Positions 23,059-34,690 of a stretch of 64,000 nucleotides of DNA are shown piece after piece. The position numbers were made by a program, and so were the translations under genes. The DNA lies in NCBI RefSeq assembly GCF_016086655.4, contig NC_052132.2, positions 18,788,805 through 18,852,804 on the forward strand, given 5' to 3'. How positions within the stretch are numbered: the first letter of the stretch is position 1; every line of letters begins with the position of its first letter. This DNA is from Lepeophtheirus salmonis. Its lineage: Eukaryota; Arthropoda; Copepoda; Siphonostomatoida; Caligidae. The notes under the pieces are model-generated. The model ran no database searches and was not told the origin of the DNA. It saw only the letters and a program-made list of their open reading frames with translations.

Positions 23059-24538
23059 TTATGAAGTAATTTTTATTTTTGCGAATTAGAAATATTCAAA
23101 AAATTCCCCAATCGCATATACCATTTAAAATAGTTTTTACTAAATACATTTATTCGTAAATATTATCCTTTATGTAAAATGATTAACCTAATAGATATTG
23201 GGATGAAACAGTAGAAATTGTAAAAATTTTAATTTTACAAAATCTTCGAACGCCAATAATTCCAGATTTATATATGCTAAGTGAATCCTATTTAGGTGTC
23301 ATTACATTCTCCATATATCATGGATTAAAACTTCATAAATTTTGTTTTGATCGGGTTCTTGGAACCGGATTTATTAAGGAAACCCCAAAACTCTTAAGAT
23401 ATTTGCAGATCCGTCCATACCTCATTTGTTAATCACCTGAGGTTCGGGAACAAGAACCATAATAGTTTGTAAATTAAATTTTGCATCTTTTTGAATCAAA
23501 TAACTATATCCGTACAACCTTTTATTAAGCTTTGAATTAAAGATAACCAAAAATTTAATAAATCCGAAGGGGTTTGCCTTTCTTTATTAGTACTATGATT
23601 ATAGTTGAAATTTGAAACCTGAAATATTGATTTTAGCGATTCAACATTGAAACAAAAGTTTAATTAGTTTATCCCTTTGATTTCAAAATGGTATGATTTG
23701 TCTGAATTGGATAATTGGAACCGGATTTAATTTGAAGTAAAATTATATTCACTATTTGGAAATTCCTAAATTTAACTTTAGGAAAAAAATTTTTAAATAG
23801 AAGTTGTAGAAAAAAAAATTTAGGTTAAAAGTATGTAAATAACATAAAAATTTGACAATTGCAATTTGCATAATATCAATAAGACCATTTCATTCATTTT
23901 CCCCCAAAATTTTTGAAATTTACTAAATATTAACTCTAGAAAATATTGTTACACAACTTGGTAATTATTAATTATGTATTGTTTTTACATTTTTTGATCT
24001 TTTGTTTTGCGAAAAATTTTAAAATTTGCAAAATTGCAAAAATAATATTAAGTTTGCAAAAATTTTACAAATTTTCTGGGCCTGGATCATATAATATCGG
24101 AGAGCTTCTGATTGTTCCCGTTAAGCTGGTGTTGCTAAATCCGATCGTTGACCCGAAAAAAAAACCGAAAATTGCGTTGTTTTATGAAGTAATTTTTATT
24201 TTTGCGAATTAGAAATATTCAAAAAATTCCCAAATCGCATATACATTTAAAATAGTTTTTACTAAATACATTTATTCGTAAATATTATCCTTTATGTAAA
24301 ATGATTAACCTAATAGATATGGGATGAAACTTTAGAAATTTAAAAATTTCAATTTTACAAAATCTTTGAACGCCAATAACTCCAGATTTATATATGCTAA
24401 GTGAATCTTATTTAGGTTTCATTACATTTTCCATATATCATGGATTAAAACTTCATAAATTTGGTTCTGATCGGGTTCTTGGAACCAGATTTATTAAGAA
24501 AACTCCAAAACTCTTAAGATATTTGCAGAATCGTTAAA
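21728..24538. repeat. about 1.12 kb tandem array, two full units plus part
   Basis: Units start at 21728, 22856 and 23971 (periods 1128 and 1115). Each begins with a run of GCAAAA-type repeats and then an approximately 85 bp G+C-richer core (CTGGGCCTGGATCATATAAT through GATCGTTGACCCG). The third unit runs into the arm of a large palindrome. The units hold no recognisable protein domain. Confidence 0.92.
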
Positions 24539-26790
24539 TTTAGGAATTTCCAAATAGTGATTATAATTTTACATCAAATTAATTCCGGTTCCAATTATCC
24601 GATCCAGACGATTCATACCATTTTGAAATCAAAAGGATAAACTTACTAAACTTTTGCTTCAATGTTGAATTGTAAAATCAATATTTCAGGTTTCAAATTT
24701 CAACTATAATCATAGTACTAATAAAGAAAGGCAAACCCCTTCGGATTTATTAAATTTTTGGTTATCTTTAATTCAAGGCTTAATAAAAGGTTGTACGGAT
24801 ATACCTATTTTATTCAAAAAGATGCAAAATTTAATTTTAAAACTAATTTAAACATTATTTTTGGACGCTCAGATGATTATTAAATGAGATATCGATGATT
24901 CCGCAAATATTATTACAAAAATCAATGTTTGCACTCTTAACTCAAAAAATAATGGGCATATTTGAATGTTTAACACAGTTTTGAAATCTGCAACTAATTT
25001 CACACAACTTTTCATAAAATAAATTTTTGCAAAAGGGTTATTTAAAAAAAATATGAATTATTTAGGCCGTCTTATGACGTCACCGATGAACTATGTATTT
25101 GCACGAACCTATATATTTTAATAAATAATAAACGTGATATATAGGTTCGTGCAAATACATAGTTCATTGATGACGTCATAAGACGGCCTAAATAATTCAT
25201 ATTTTTTTTAAATAACCCTTTTGCAAAAATTTATTTTATGAAAAGTTGTGTGAAATTAGTTGCAGATTTCAAAACTGTGTTAAACATTCAAATATGCCCA
25301 TTATTTTTTGAGTTAAGAGTGCAAACATTGATTTTTGTAATAATATTTGCGGAATCATCGATATCTCATTTAATAATCATCTGAGCGTCCAAAAATAATG
25401 TTTAAATTAGTTTTAAAATTAAATTTTGCATCTTTTTGAATAAAATAGGTATATCCGTACAACCTTTTATTAAGCCTTGAATTAAAGATAACCAAAAATT
25501 TAATAAATCCGAAGGGGTTTGCCTTTCTTTATTAGTACTATGATTATAGTTGAAATTTGAAACCTGAAATATTGATTTTACAATTCAACATTGAAGCAAA
25601 AGTTTAGTAAGTTTATCCTTTTGATTTCAAAATGGTATGAATCGTCTGGATCGGATAATTGGAACCGGAATTAATTTGATGTAAAATTATAATCACTATT
25701 TGGAAATTCCTAAATTTAACGATATTCTGCAAATATCTTAAGAGTTTTGGAGTTTTCTTAATAAATCTGGTTCCAAGAACCCGATCAGAACCAAATTTAT
25801 GAAGTTTTAATCCATGATATATGGAAAATGTAATGAAACCTAAATAAGATTCACTTAGCATATATAAATCTGGAGTTATTGGCGTTCAAAGATTTTGTAA
25901 AATTGAAATTTTTAAATTTCTAAAGTTTCATCCCATATCTATTAGGTTAATCATTTTACATAAAGGATAATATTTACGAATAAATGTATTTAGTAAAAAC
26001 TATTTTAAATGGTATATGCGATTTGGGAAATTTTTGAATATTTCTAATTCGCAAAAATAAAAATTACTTAATAAAACAACGCAATTTTCGTTTTTTTTTG
26101 CGGGTCAACAATCGGATCTAGCAACACCAGCTTAACGGGAACAATCAGAAGCTCTCCGATATTATATGATCCAGGCCCAGAAAATTTGTAAAATTTTTGC
26201 AAACTCAATATTATTTTTGCAATTTTTGCAAATTTTAAAATTTTTCGCAAAACAAAAGATTTAAAAATGTAAAAACAATACATAATTAATAATTACCAAG
26301 TTGTGTTACAATATTTTTTTTCTAGAGTTAATATTTAGTAAATTTCAAAAATTTTGGGGGAAAATGAATTAAATTGTCTTATTGATATTATGCAAATTGC
26401 AATTGTCAAATTTTTATGTTATTTGCATACTTTTAACCTAAATTTTTTTTTTCTACAACTTCTATTTAAATTTTTTTTTCCTAAAGTTAAATTTAGGAAT
26501 TTCCAAATAGTGAATATAATTTTACTTCAAATTAAATCCGGTTACAATTATCCGATCCAGACGATTCATACCATTTTGAAATCAAAAGGATAAACTTACT
26601 AAACTTCTGTTTCAATGTTGAATCGTAAAATCAATATTTCAGGTTTCAAATTTCAACTATAATCATAGTACTAATAAAGAAAGGCAAACCCCTTCGGATT
26701 TATTAAATTTTTGGTTATCTTTAATTCAAGGCTTAATAAGACGTTGTAGAGATATGATTATTTTATTCAAAAAGATGCACAATTTAATTT
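23470..26790. repeat. giant palindrome, arms about 1.65 kb
   Basis: Sequence left of about 25130 reappears as reverse complement on the right. For example, the arm passing TTTGCAGAATCGTTAAATTT (about 24520) pairs with AAATTTAACGATATTCTGCAAA (about 25718), and the tandem-unit core at about 24080-24156 pairs with 26098-26180. Pairing fades beyond about 23470 and 26790. The centre is the TGACGTCA hairpin. The arms span parts of two tandem units, so the inversion happened after tandem amplification. Confidence 0.9.
25056..25200. repeat. TGACGTCA hairpin, copy A (centre of giant palindrome)
   Basis: Arms of roughly 58 bases (TTAGGCCGTCTTATGACGTC inward to GAACTATGTATTTGCACGAA and CCTATAT) flank a loop of about 24 bases containing TTTTAATAAATAATAAACGT. 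Each arm contains TGACGTCA, the palindromic CRE/ATF consensus. Confidence 0.9.
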
Positions 26791-27008
26791 TAAAACTAAT
26801 TTGTACATTATTTTTGGACGCTCAGATGATTATTAAATGAGGTATCGATGATTCCGCAAATATTATTACAAAAATCAATGTTTGCACTCTTAACTCAAAA
26901 AATAATGGGCATATTTGAATGTTTAACACAGTTTTGAAATCTGCAACTAATTTCACACAACTTTTCATAAAATAAATTTTTGCAAAAGTGTTATTTAAAA
27001 AAAATATG

Positions 27009-27150
27009 AATTATTTAGGCCGTCTTATGACGTCACCGATGAACTATGTATTTGCACGAACCTATATGTTTTAATAAATAATAAACGTGATATATAGGTT
27101 CGTGCAAATACATAGTTCATCGATGACGTCATAAGACGGCATAAATAATT
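27009..27150. repeat. TGACGTCA hairpin, copy B
   Basis: Same hairpin as at 25.1 kb, with arms GCCGTCTTATGACGTCACCG..CCTATAT and ATATAGG..CGATGACGTCATAAGACGGC. Both CRE sites are intact. Confidence 0.9.
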
Positions 27151-27520
27151 TATATTTTTTCAACTATAATCATAGTACTAATAAAGAAAGGCAAACCCCT
27201 TCGGATTTATTAAATTTTTGGTTATCTTTAATTCAAGGCTTAATAAGACGTTGTAGAGATATGATTATTTTATTCAAAAAAATGCATAATTTAATTTTAA
27301 AACTAATTTGTACATTATTTTTGGACGCTCAGATGATTAATTAATGAGATATCGATGATTCCGCAAATATTATTACAAAAATCAATGTTTGCACTCTTAA
27401 CTCAAAAAATTATGGGCATATTTGAATGTTTAACACAGTTTTGAAATCTGCAACTAATTTCACACAACTTTTCATAAAATAAATTTTTGCAAAAGTGTTA
27501 TTTAAAAAAAATATGAAAAA

Positions 27521-27662
27521 ATTATTTAGGCCGTCTTATGACGTCACCGATGAACTATGTATTTGCACGAACCTATATGTTTTAATAAATAATAAACGTG
27601 ATATATAGGTTCGTGCAAATACATAGTTCATTGATGACGTCATAAGACGGCATAAATAATTT
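27521..27662. repeat. TGACGTCA hairpin, copy C
   Basis: Same hairpin, with both CRE sites intact and loop identical to copy B. Confidence 0.9.
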
Positions 27663-27671
27663 ATATTTTTT

Positions 27672-28592
27672 CAACTATAATCATAGTACTAATAAAGAAA
27701 GGCAAACCCCTTCGGATTTATTAAATTTTTGGTTATGCTTAATAAGACGTTGTAAGATATGATTATTTTATTCAAAAAAATGCATAATTTAATTTTAAAA
27801 CTAATTTTAATAAGATTTGATAGAGATATGAAAATTATTCTTAAAAAAATGCATAATTTAATTTTAAAACTAATTTTATTTAAAAAAGGAATACATTATT
27901 TTTGGACGCTCAGATGATTAATTAATGAGATATCGATGATTCCGCAAATACTATTACAAAATTCAATGGTTTGCACTCTTAACTCAAAAAATTATGGGCA
28001 TAAACACAGTTTTGAAATCTGCAACTAATCCATCACACAACTTTTCATAAAATAAATTTTTGCAAAAGTGTTATTTAAAAAAAAAATATGAAAAAAAAGG
28101 ATTCGTCTGTTTATGACGTCACCGATGAACTATGTATTTGCACGAACCTATATGTTTTAATAAATAATAAACGTGATATATAGGTTCGTGCAAATACATA
28201 GTTCATTGATGACGTCATAAGACGGCCTAAATAATTCTTATTTTTTTTAAATAACACTTTTGCAAAAATTTATTTTATGAAAAGTTGTGTGAAATTAGTT
28301 GCAGATTTCAAAACTGTGTTAAACATTCAAATATGCCCATTATTTTTTGAGTTAAGAGTGCAAACATTGATTTTTGTAATAATATTTGCGGAATCATCGA
28401 TATCTCATTTAATAATCATCTGAGCGTCCAAAAATAATGTACAAATTAGTTTTAAAATTAAATTATGCATCTTTTTGAATAAAATAATCATATCTCTACA
28501 ACGTCTTATTAAGTCTTAAATTAAAGATAACCGAAAATTTAATAAATCCATAGTGGTTTGCCTTGCTTTATTAGTACTATGATTATAGTTGA
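27672..28592. repeat. second palindrome, arms about 0.45 kb
   Basis: The third 507 bp unit (from 27672) is mirrored to the right of 28165 as far as about 28592, where CTTTATTAGTACTATGATTATAGTTG mirrors the unit start. The left arm carries a local duplication around 27800-27890 that the right arm lacks, so the mirroring is imperfect. Confidence 0.85.
28107..28235. repeat. TGACGTCA hairpin, copy D
   Basis: Same hairpin with a slightly altered outer left arm (TTCGTCTGTTTATGACGTCA). Both CRE sites are intact. It forms the centre of the 27.7-28.6 kb palindrome. Confidence 0.88.
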
Positions 28593-29574
28593 AATTTGAA
28601 ACCTGAAATATTGATTTTAGCGATTCAACATTGAAGCAAAAGTTTAGTAAGTTTATCCCTTTGATTTCAAAATGGTATGATTTGTCTGAATTGGATAATT
28701 GGAACCGGATTTAATTTGATGTAAAATTATAATCACTATTTGGAAATTCCTAAATTTAACTTTAGCAAAGAAATATTGTAATAGAAGTTGTAGAACATAA
28801 AATTTTGGGCAAAAAGTATGTATGTAACTTATAAATCTGACAATTGCAATTTGCATAATATCAATAGCATCATTTCATTCATTTTCCCGCCAAATTTTAG
28901 AAATTTACTAAATATTAACTCTAGAAAAAAAAATTGCAACACAACTTGGAAATTATTAATTATGTGTTGTTTTTACATTTTTGGATCCTTTGTTTAGCGA
29001 AAAATTTTAAAATTTGCAAAAATTGCAAAAATAAAATTAAGTTTGCAAAAATTTTACAAATTTTCTGGGCCTGGATCATATAATATTGGAGAGCCTCTGA
29101 TTGTTTCCGTTAAGCTGGTGTTGCTAAATTCAATCGTTGACCTGCAAAAAAAAACGAAAATTGCGTTGTTTTATGAAGTAATTTTTATTTTTGCGAATTA
29201 GAAATATTAAAAAATTTCTCAAGTCGCATATACTATTTAAAATAGTTTTTACTAAATACATTTATTCGTAAATATTATCCTTTATGTAAAATGATTAACC
29301 TCATTGATATGGTATGAAAACAGTAGAAATTGTCAATTTTTAATTATACAAAATCTTTGAACGCCAATAACTCCAGATTTATATATGCTAAGTGAATCCT
29401 ATTTTGGTGGCATTACATTCTCCATATATCATGGATTAAAAATTCGTTAATTTTGTCTTGATCGGGTTCTTTGAACCGGATTTATTAAGGAAGACCCAAA
29501 ACTCTTACGATATTTGCAGAATCGTCCATACCTCATTTGTTAATCATCTGAGGTTCCGGGACAAATTTCACAAT
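28593..29574. repeat. further copy of the about 1.12 kb unit
   Basis: The sequence follows the same order as 23.6-24.5 kb: GATTTTAGCGATTCAACATT, the unit start near 28968, and the G+C-richer core at about 29065-29145. It leads straight into copy 2 of the segmental duplication. Confidence 0.85.
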
Positions 29575-32500
29575 AGTTTTAAAATTAAATTATGCATCTT
29601 TTTGCATTAAATAACCATATCTCTACATCTTCTTATTAAGCCTCAAATTAAAGATAACCGAAAATTTAATAAATCCATTGCTTTATTAGTACTATGATTT
29701 TAGTTGAAATTTGAAACCTGAAATATTGATTTTAGCGACTCAACATTGAAGCAAAAGTTTAGTAAGTTTATCCTTTTGATTTCAAAATTGGATTATTTGT
29801 CTGGATCGGATAATTGGAACCGGATTTAATTGAAGTAAAATTATAATCAGTATTTGGAAATTCCTAAATTTAACTTTAGCAAAGAAATATTGTAATAGAA
29901 GTTGTAGAACATAAAATTTTGAGCAAAAAGTATTTAAATACCTTATAAATCTGACAATTGCAATTTGCATAATATCAATAGCATCATTTCATTCATTATC
30001 CCGCCAAATTTTAAAAATTTGCTAAATATTAACTTTAGAAAAATGATGTTGAAACAAAACTTGTTCATTTTAGTCTTTTGATTCCAAAGCTGTAAAAAAC
30101 GTTCATATCCGTCCGATAGTTTCTTCTATAGAAGGTCGTAAAGTTCAGGGTCAACCCCACTTTTTCGAAAATAGGCCTCCGAGAATAAAATATCATTTAT
30201 AAAACTTGTAGGCCTTCTTAAAAAAGAGTGCCCCCTTTAAAAAATTTGAAAATTGGTTAAAAATTACCTGTCCAAATGTGGATTTATATGAAATTATAAA
30301 AAAATGAAGATAATCTTAGAATATCTTTGTATCGCCGATAACTTTTGATTTAATGGTCCGATTTTTATAGTTTTTAAATATAAAAACTTGCAAGAAAATT
30401 TACAACAAAGTCAATTTTATAAAATTTCCTGTACAACTTCTTTTTGCAACCCTTATTTAGTAAACTCTAATTTTAAGAAACTTAATGAACTAGATGTTAA
30501 TATATAGACTAAATACATAATATAACAAGTAGGTACTTATTGGGGAGAAATATGAAAAATTAAAACTATGTATATTAACTTTAGCATATATGCATTGAAA
30601 TACAAAGTTGTTTAGTTTAGTCTCGTGAGTTCAAAAATATAAAATTTGTACGGATCAATCCCGTGGATCCGAAAATATAAAGATATGAATTTTGAACGGA
30701 AAAATAAAAATTCTTAATTTCAACTTTAGAATAAACTTTGTAACACAAAAGATGATCAAATTTATTTGATGATTTCAAAAAGGTATTATACCGTCATATT
30801 GGATAATATGATTTGGTAAAAAATTGGTTTTTCAAAAAAATTTCAAATTTCAAATTTAATTTTGGTAATATTAAATGTAGGCATTGTTCAGCTGATTCTA
30901 ACAAGGTGCAACATGTTCATATTAGACGGATAGTTTCTTTTATAGAAGATGCTAAAGTTAAATGTAAAATTTCTTATATTGGAAAATAGGCTTCTGAGAA
31001 TATAAATGTATAAATAGAACTTGTAGGTCTAATTAAAAAAGAGTTTCCTCATTTCACAACTTTGAAAATCGGTTAATAATAACCTGACCAAATCTTGGTT
31101 TATATCTTTGTAGCTCCAATAACTTTTGATACAATTACCTGATTTTAATTGTTTAAAATAATAAAAAACTCGCCATCAAATTTACAACAATTTTTATTTT
31201 ATAAAATTTTCTGTACAACTATTTTTAACAGACAATATTGGCTATTAAAAAATCTCATTGGAAAATATTCAGCCAACATTCCGCCCAAATTCTGCCCGTA
31301 TATAAATTTTTGGGTTATTATGAGGGAGAATACCTTTTATTATCTATGGAGGTAGTCCAAACTTCAACCCGGAGTATCTCAGCAATGGTTGGGTGGATTT
31401 TCACCGGACTAAGTTCATTAGGTTACTTAGAGCAACCCCTAGCAGCTGTTTAAAGTTGACCGGAATTTTTTCGAGACTGCCGGAAGGGCGATAATACTTT
31501 GACCCTTGAGATACTTTTTTCGAGATAATAATATTTACTTCCGTGATAATTCGGTGAAAAATGGGAATCTTCGAAAGAAATTTAAATATATGGGTCAATA
31601 TAGAAAGAGCTTTATATATTTATAAAACACAAATGTAAAATTGTTTATCGAAAAATCGAAAAAAATCGAAAATAAAAATAATGTATTAAAACCTTCATAA
31701 GTCATTTAAATTTTGAAAAAAATAAAATATTTTTTGATAATCCTCTTCATATTTTTAATGCCTATAATATATATTTATTGCTCAACTCTCTCAACCTATT
31801 CCTTCTTGGCAAAAAATAGCCTATTAAAAAATCTTTGTACCTAAATAACTTTTGTGATTACCGTGCTAACTGAACTAAACTTGCTACTAATGGAGATCCT
31901 TATAAGAGGTACCGTATTTTGGAATTATATATAATATTATATGGCCAAACAAAAAAGTTATTCATCTATTTAAAATGACTAAATTTCTAAGCTTAATATA
32001 TTCAAATTCTGATAAATAAAGCTAAATTTTAGCAAATAGAGAAAAGTTACATAATGATCTTGACAATATATTTTGATTTCATAAGTTAACCCTATCTTTT
32101 GTTGATTTAGAGTCATAAATATTTGCAATTGAAGCCTCCTTTTTTTTAATAAGTAAATAGACTACTGTTGACGATTGATTTGAAATTAAAAAAAAATTTA
32201 ATTATAAGAACCACTTAGTTTTGAAATTACTATTGAAATACATCCCCATTAAAAAAATTTTATTTCTCCAAAAAATGTTTATTTACTATCTGAAATATTT
32301 ATTCTGTAATATATACTAGGAAGAAGGAGTAATCCCAAAATGAATAAATAACTTATATATAATATATAAATATCTATATATTGTATTTCTGGTATTTTTG
32401 TATATTTCTCTTATTTTCCGATATAATTTTTTTCGAAAGCACTTCCGTCTAATGACAAATGAAAGACAACCCAAGAAGTTCGATTCAATTCAACTAGATA

Positions 32501-33497
32501 CATAACAAGTTTAATAATAAATATTTTAAAAAATTTTAATTTGAACAAGTCTATTATTATCAATTTTTTTTTTAATTTAGTAACTTTCTAAAGTTATTGA
32601 AGCTAGAATCATTAAAACCCCTATATCTCAGGTAATAATGAACCGATTCTTAAAAAAAGTTTAAATGCATTCTTATAATGACCAAACACAGTTTTTTTAT
32701 TATAACAACATTGTCCTATGGATTCTCCTTGATTTATTGACGCACTAAATTTCAGAAAATTTTTTTTTTGTCTTTGGGGTTATCCAAAAAAAAAAATAAC
32801 ATATTTGGAAGTTTTAGGATCATTAAATACTGCACACAAAAAATTTCATTGTTCTAACGTTATTCCTTGATGGTGCTATAGAAGTAAATTTGAGTCTCTA
32901 AAAAATTTAGTAAAAATTTTTTTTTGTCAAAAGTAACCAAATTGGGTGTCAAAATTTGCGTCTTGATGCACTGATTCCGAATATGTAATTTATTTTAAAA
33001 TCAAATAATATTTATCGAAGTAATTGACGGAAGTAAAATCATCAATTTGGCACGGATAACATAATAACCCCCTTCAATATCTCCGGACTGGATTGTAGTA
33101 AAAACTCGAAACATACCTCGTTGGAAAGCTGAGGATAAGGCGAACTTACGTTTTGACCCTCACTCTTTTCTGATCACTTGTCTCGGAGTTATTTAGCCAG
33201 ATGTGCAGATGTAACACAGGTCGACTTGGCCAAAAACAACATTTTGGGCCATTTGGCCCATTTGGCATCAAGATATCCCAAATTTGACGGAATTATTAGA
33301 TTCCTCATCCAAAGCTGGAGGATATGTATTATTACGTTTTAGATTGTATCCGGTTCGGACTTTGAGGTGACTTATGAAATATTTATTGAATATATGAAAA
33401 AAATATAGTAAAGTGTCTTCTCTGAAAAAAACTTTTTTTTTTTTTTGGCATGCAATTTCGCTAAAAATGGTACCAATCGATCAGAAATTTTAACAAT
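29575..33497. repeat. segmental duplication, copy 2 (3.9 kb)
   Basis: Direct copy of 14900-18605. It carries an extra block at 32785-33015 that includes TTTTAAAATCAAATAATATT, which resembles sequence in the neighbouring 381 bp repeat (33889). That suggests copy 2 keeps the older arrangement and copy 1 suffered the deletion. Homology ends at 33497, after ATCAGAAATTTTAACAAT. Confidence 0.95.
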
Positions 33498-34200
33498 CTG
33501 TGCTGGCTCAAACCTGCGTTGCTCGATCCGAGCAAAACTGAAGGAGTTAGAGCCGATTTAGTGAAATCATGTTTATTTAACTAAAGTTTGTCATTTTTCA
33601 AATTTTTTGAAAAAATATTGCGCAGGAACCTCCGGACGGCAATTTCATATTATTTGCAATATCTAACTTTTTTGTTGAGGCTGCCTTAACCAATGTTATA
33701 CACACATATGTAAATGTAATACATTTTCCACTGTTAAAACCTTAACCAATTGGCCACGACTGCTTCTCTGACATAGAAATATTAGTTTAATCTTGAGTAT
33801 ATTTGTTTACAAAAAATATTTTTTTTATTCTTCAATTGGATATCAAAATTTGTGTCTTGATACACTCATTCCAAATATGTAATTTATTTTAAAATCAAAC
33901 AATATCCCCAGAAGTTATTGACAGAAGTAAAACCTTCAATTTGGCACGGCTTATGTAATAATAAGTTTTTCATTTTTCAAAATTTTTGAAAAAAAAATAC
34001 ACAGGGATCTCGGGAGGGCAATTTTACAGCTGTTGCAATATCATAAAAAAATTGTAGTGGCTGATTTAACTAATGTTATACACCACTTTGTAATTGTAAT
34101 ACATTTTTCCATAGTTAAATCCTTAACCAATTGGCCACGACTGCTTCTCTGACATAGATATTATTAATCTTGATTAAATTTGTGTACAGAAATATTTTTT
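33498..34200 (-). repeat. 381 bp tandem repeat carrying a tRNA-Ser 5' part, two copies
   Basis: On the minus strand, a 24-base module beginning GCAGTCGTGGCCAATTGG and ending in GGTTAAGG lies at 34144-34121 and 33763-33740, exactly 381 bases apart. It equals the acceptor strand and D arm of tRNA-Ser and contains a perfect A box (TGGCCAATTGG). Each is followed by a tail with GTGTATAACATT and a run toward TTGGCACGG or an equivalent. No B box follows. It behaves as a tRNA-headed tandem repeat or SINE derivative. Confidence 0.8.
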
Positions 34201-34351
34201 AATTAAACTCTTTGATTGATAAGAGTGCTTAAGTGTACTCAATGCATATAACGCACGAATCACTAATGAATAGTCTCTATCACAAATATCAATTCCATTT
34301 TTAAGTTTAAGAGTAGTGATTTTCACGTCGTTATAATCCAGGATGTGTTAG

Positions 34352-34690
34352 AAGAAGAGGCATTGGCTGTGGCGAGGCAAACTACTGAGAGGATTCGGGA
34401 AGGCACCCAAAGATCAGGTCGTAGGAGAGCATGAGGAAAACTGTAAAGTTCATTACAGTTGGAGCAATCTGGAATCGGAATAGAAAGATGAAAACGATGT
34501 TCTTCGTCTCTTTGTGAACTTTATTGATTTTCCAAAGAATACAAAACAATCTGTATTACTTAGTCACTCACGGAACTCGAATCCTCATAGTCGTATATCT
34601 AAAACTATGAATTCATACCTCCAATGGATCTCAAGCCAAGTTATGAGAACAATAAAAAGTGATTTAGAGGTTCTTTCAACGAATATTTAA
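34352..34690 (+). pseudogene. possible degraded coding segment, unassigned
   Basis: One frame stays open from after a stop at 34349 to TAA at 34688-34690, about 112 codons, broken only by TAG at 34481-34483. Before the stop it reads LRGFGKAPKDQVVGEHEENC. After it comes ENDVLRLFVNFIDFPKN, then NSYLQWISSQVMRTIKSDLE. The amino-acid mix is more protein-like than the A+T-driven frames nearby. An AATAAA signal lies at 34777-34782, 87 bases after the stop. I recognise no family. An overlapping frame (LEEEALAVARQTTERIREGT, ending 34433) competes for the first part. It may be an exon end, a decayed element or chance. Confidence 0.33.

Larger units (their letters stand above)
26654..28240. repeat. about 507 bp tandem array, three units each ending in a hairpin
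   Basis: CAACTATAATCATAGTACTA starts units at 26654, 27161 and 27672 (periods 507 and 511). Each unit runs through the GGACGCTCAGATGATTA stretch and ends in the TGACGTCA hairpin. The first two junctions fall right after the hairpin's right flank, at TATATTTTTT followed by CAACTATAAT. The third unit has an internal rearrangement (27740-27900) and then continues into a longer inverted arm. Confidence 0.92.

Noticed and set aside
12370..26283. Similar 70-88 codon frames with KFYKFSGPGSYNIGE at 12370, 23946 and 26068 (minus)
   Set aside because: They sit on copies of the 1.12 kb tandem unit. Other copies (11.3 and 21.8 kb) break the frame, and the codons follow A+T runs. Shared ancestry of the repeat explains the similarity.
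14044..28240. CRISPR-like spacing of repeats
   Set aside because: The repeats are long contiguous tandem units without short repeats and unique spacers, and the genome is eukaryotic.
26654..28240. Helitron explanation for hairpin-ended units
   Set aside because: No CTRR end, no 5' TC start and no Rep/helicase sequence is visible; the hairpin is far longer than a Helitron 3' hairpin.
15103..29970. Repeated frames with FRNFQI..LQIKSGSNYPIQT at 15103, 25613, 26354, 28653 and 29782
   Set aside because: They are frames over repeat copies in both orientations, variable in length, with no domain. They are not evidence of a gene family.
16485..31598. Identical pairs of frames at 16485/31149, 16574/31238 and 16737/31401
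   Set aside because: They are identical only because the DNA was duplicated. Frames overlap on both strands and one copy differs without any sign of codon-level constraint.
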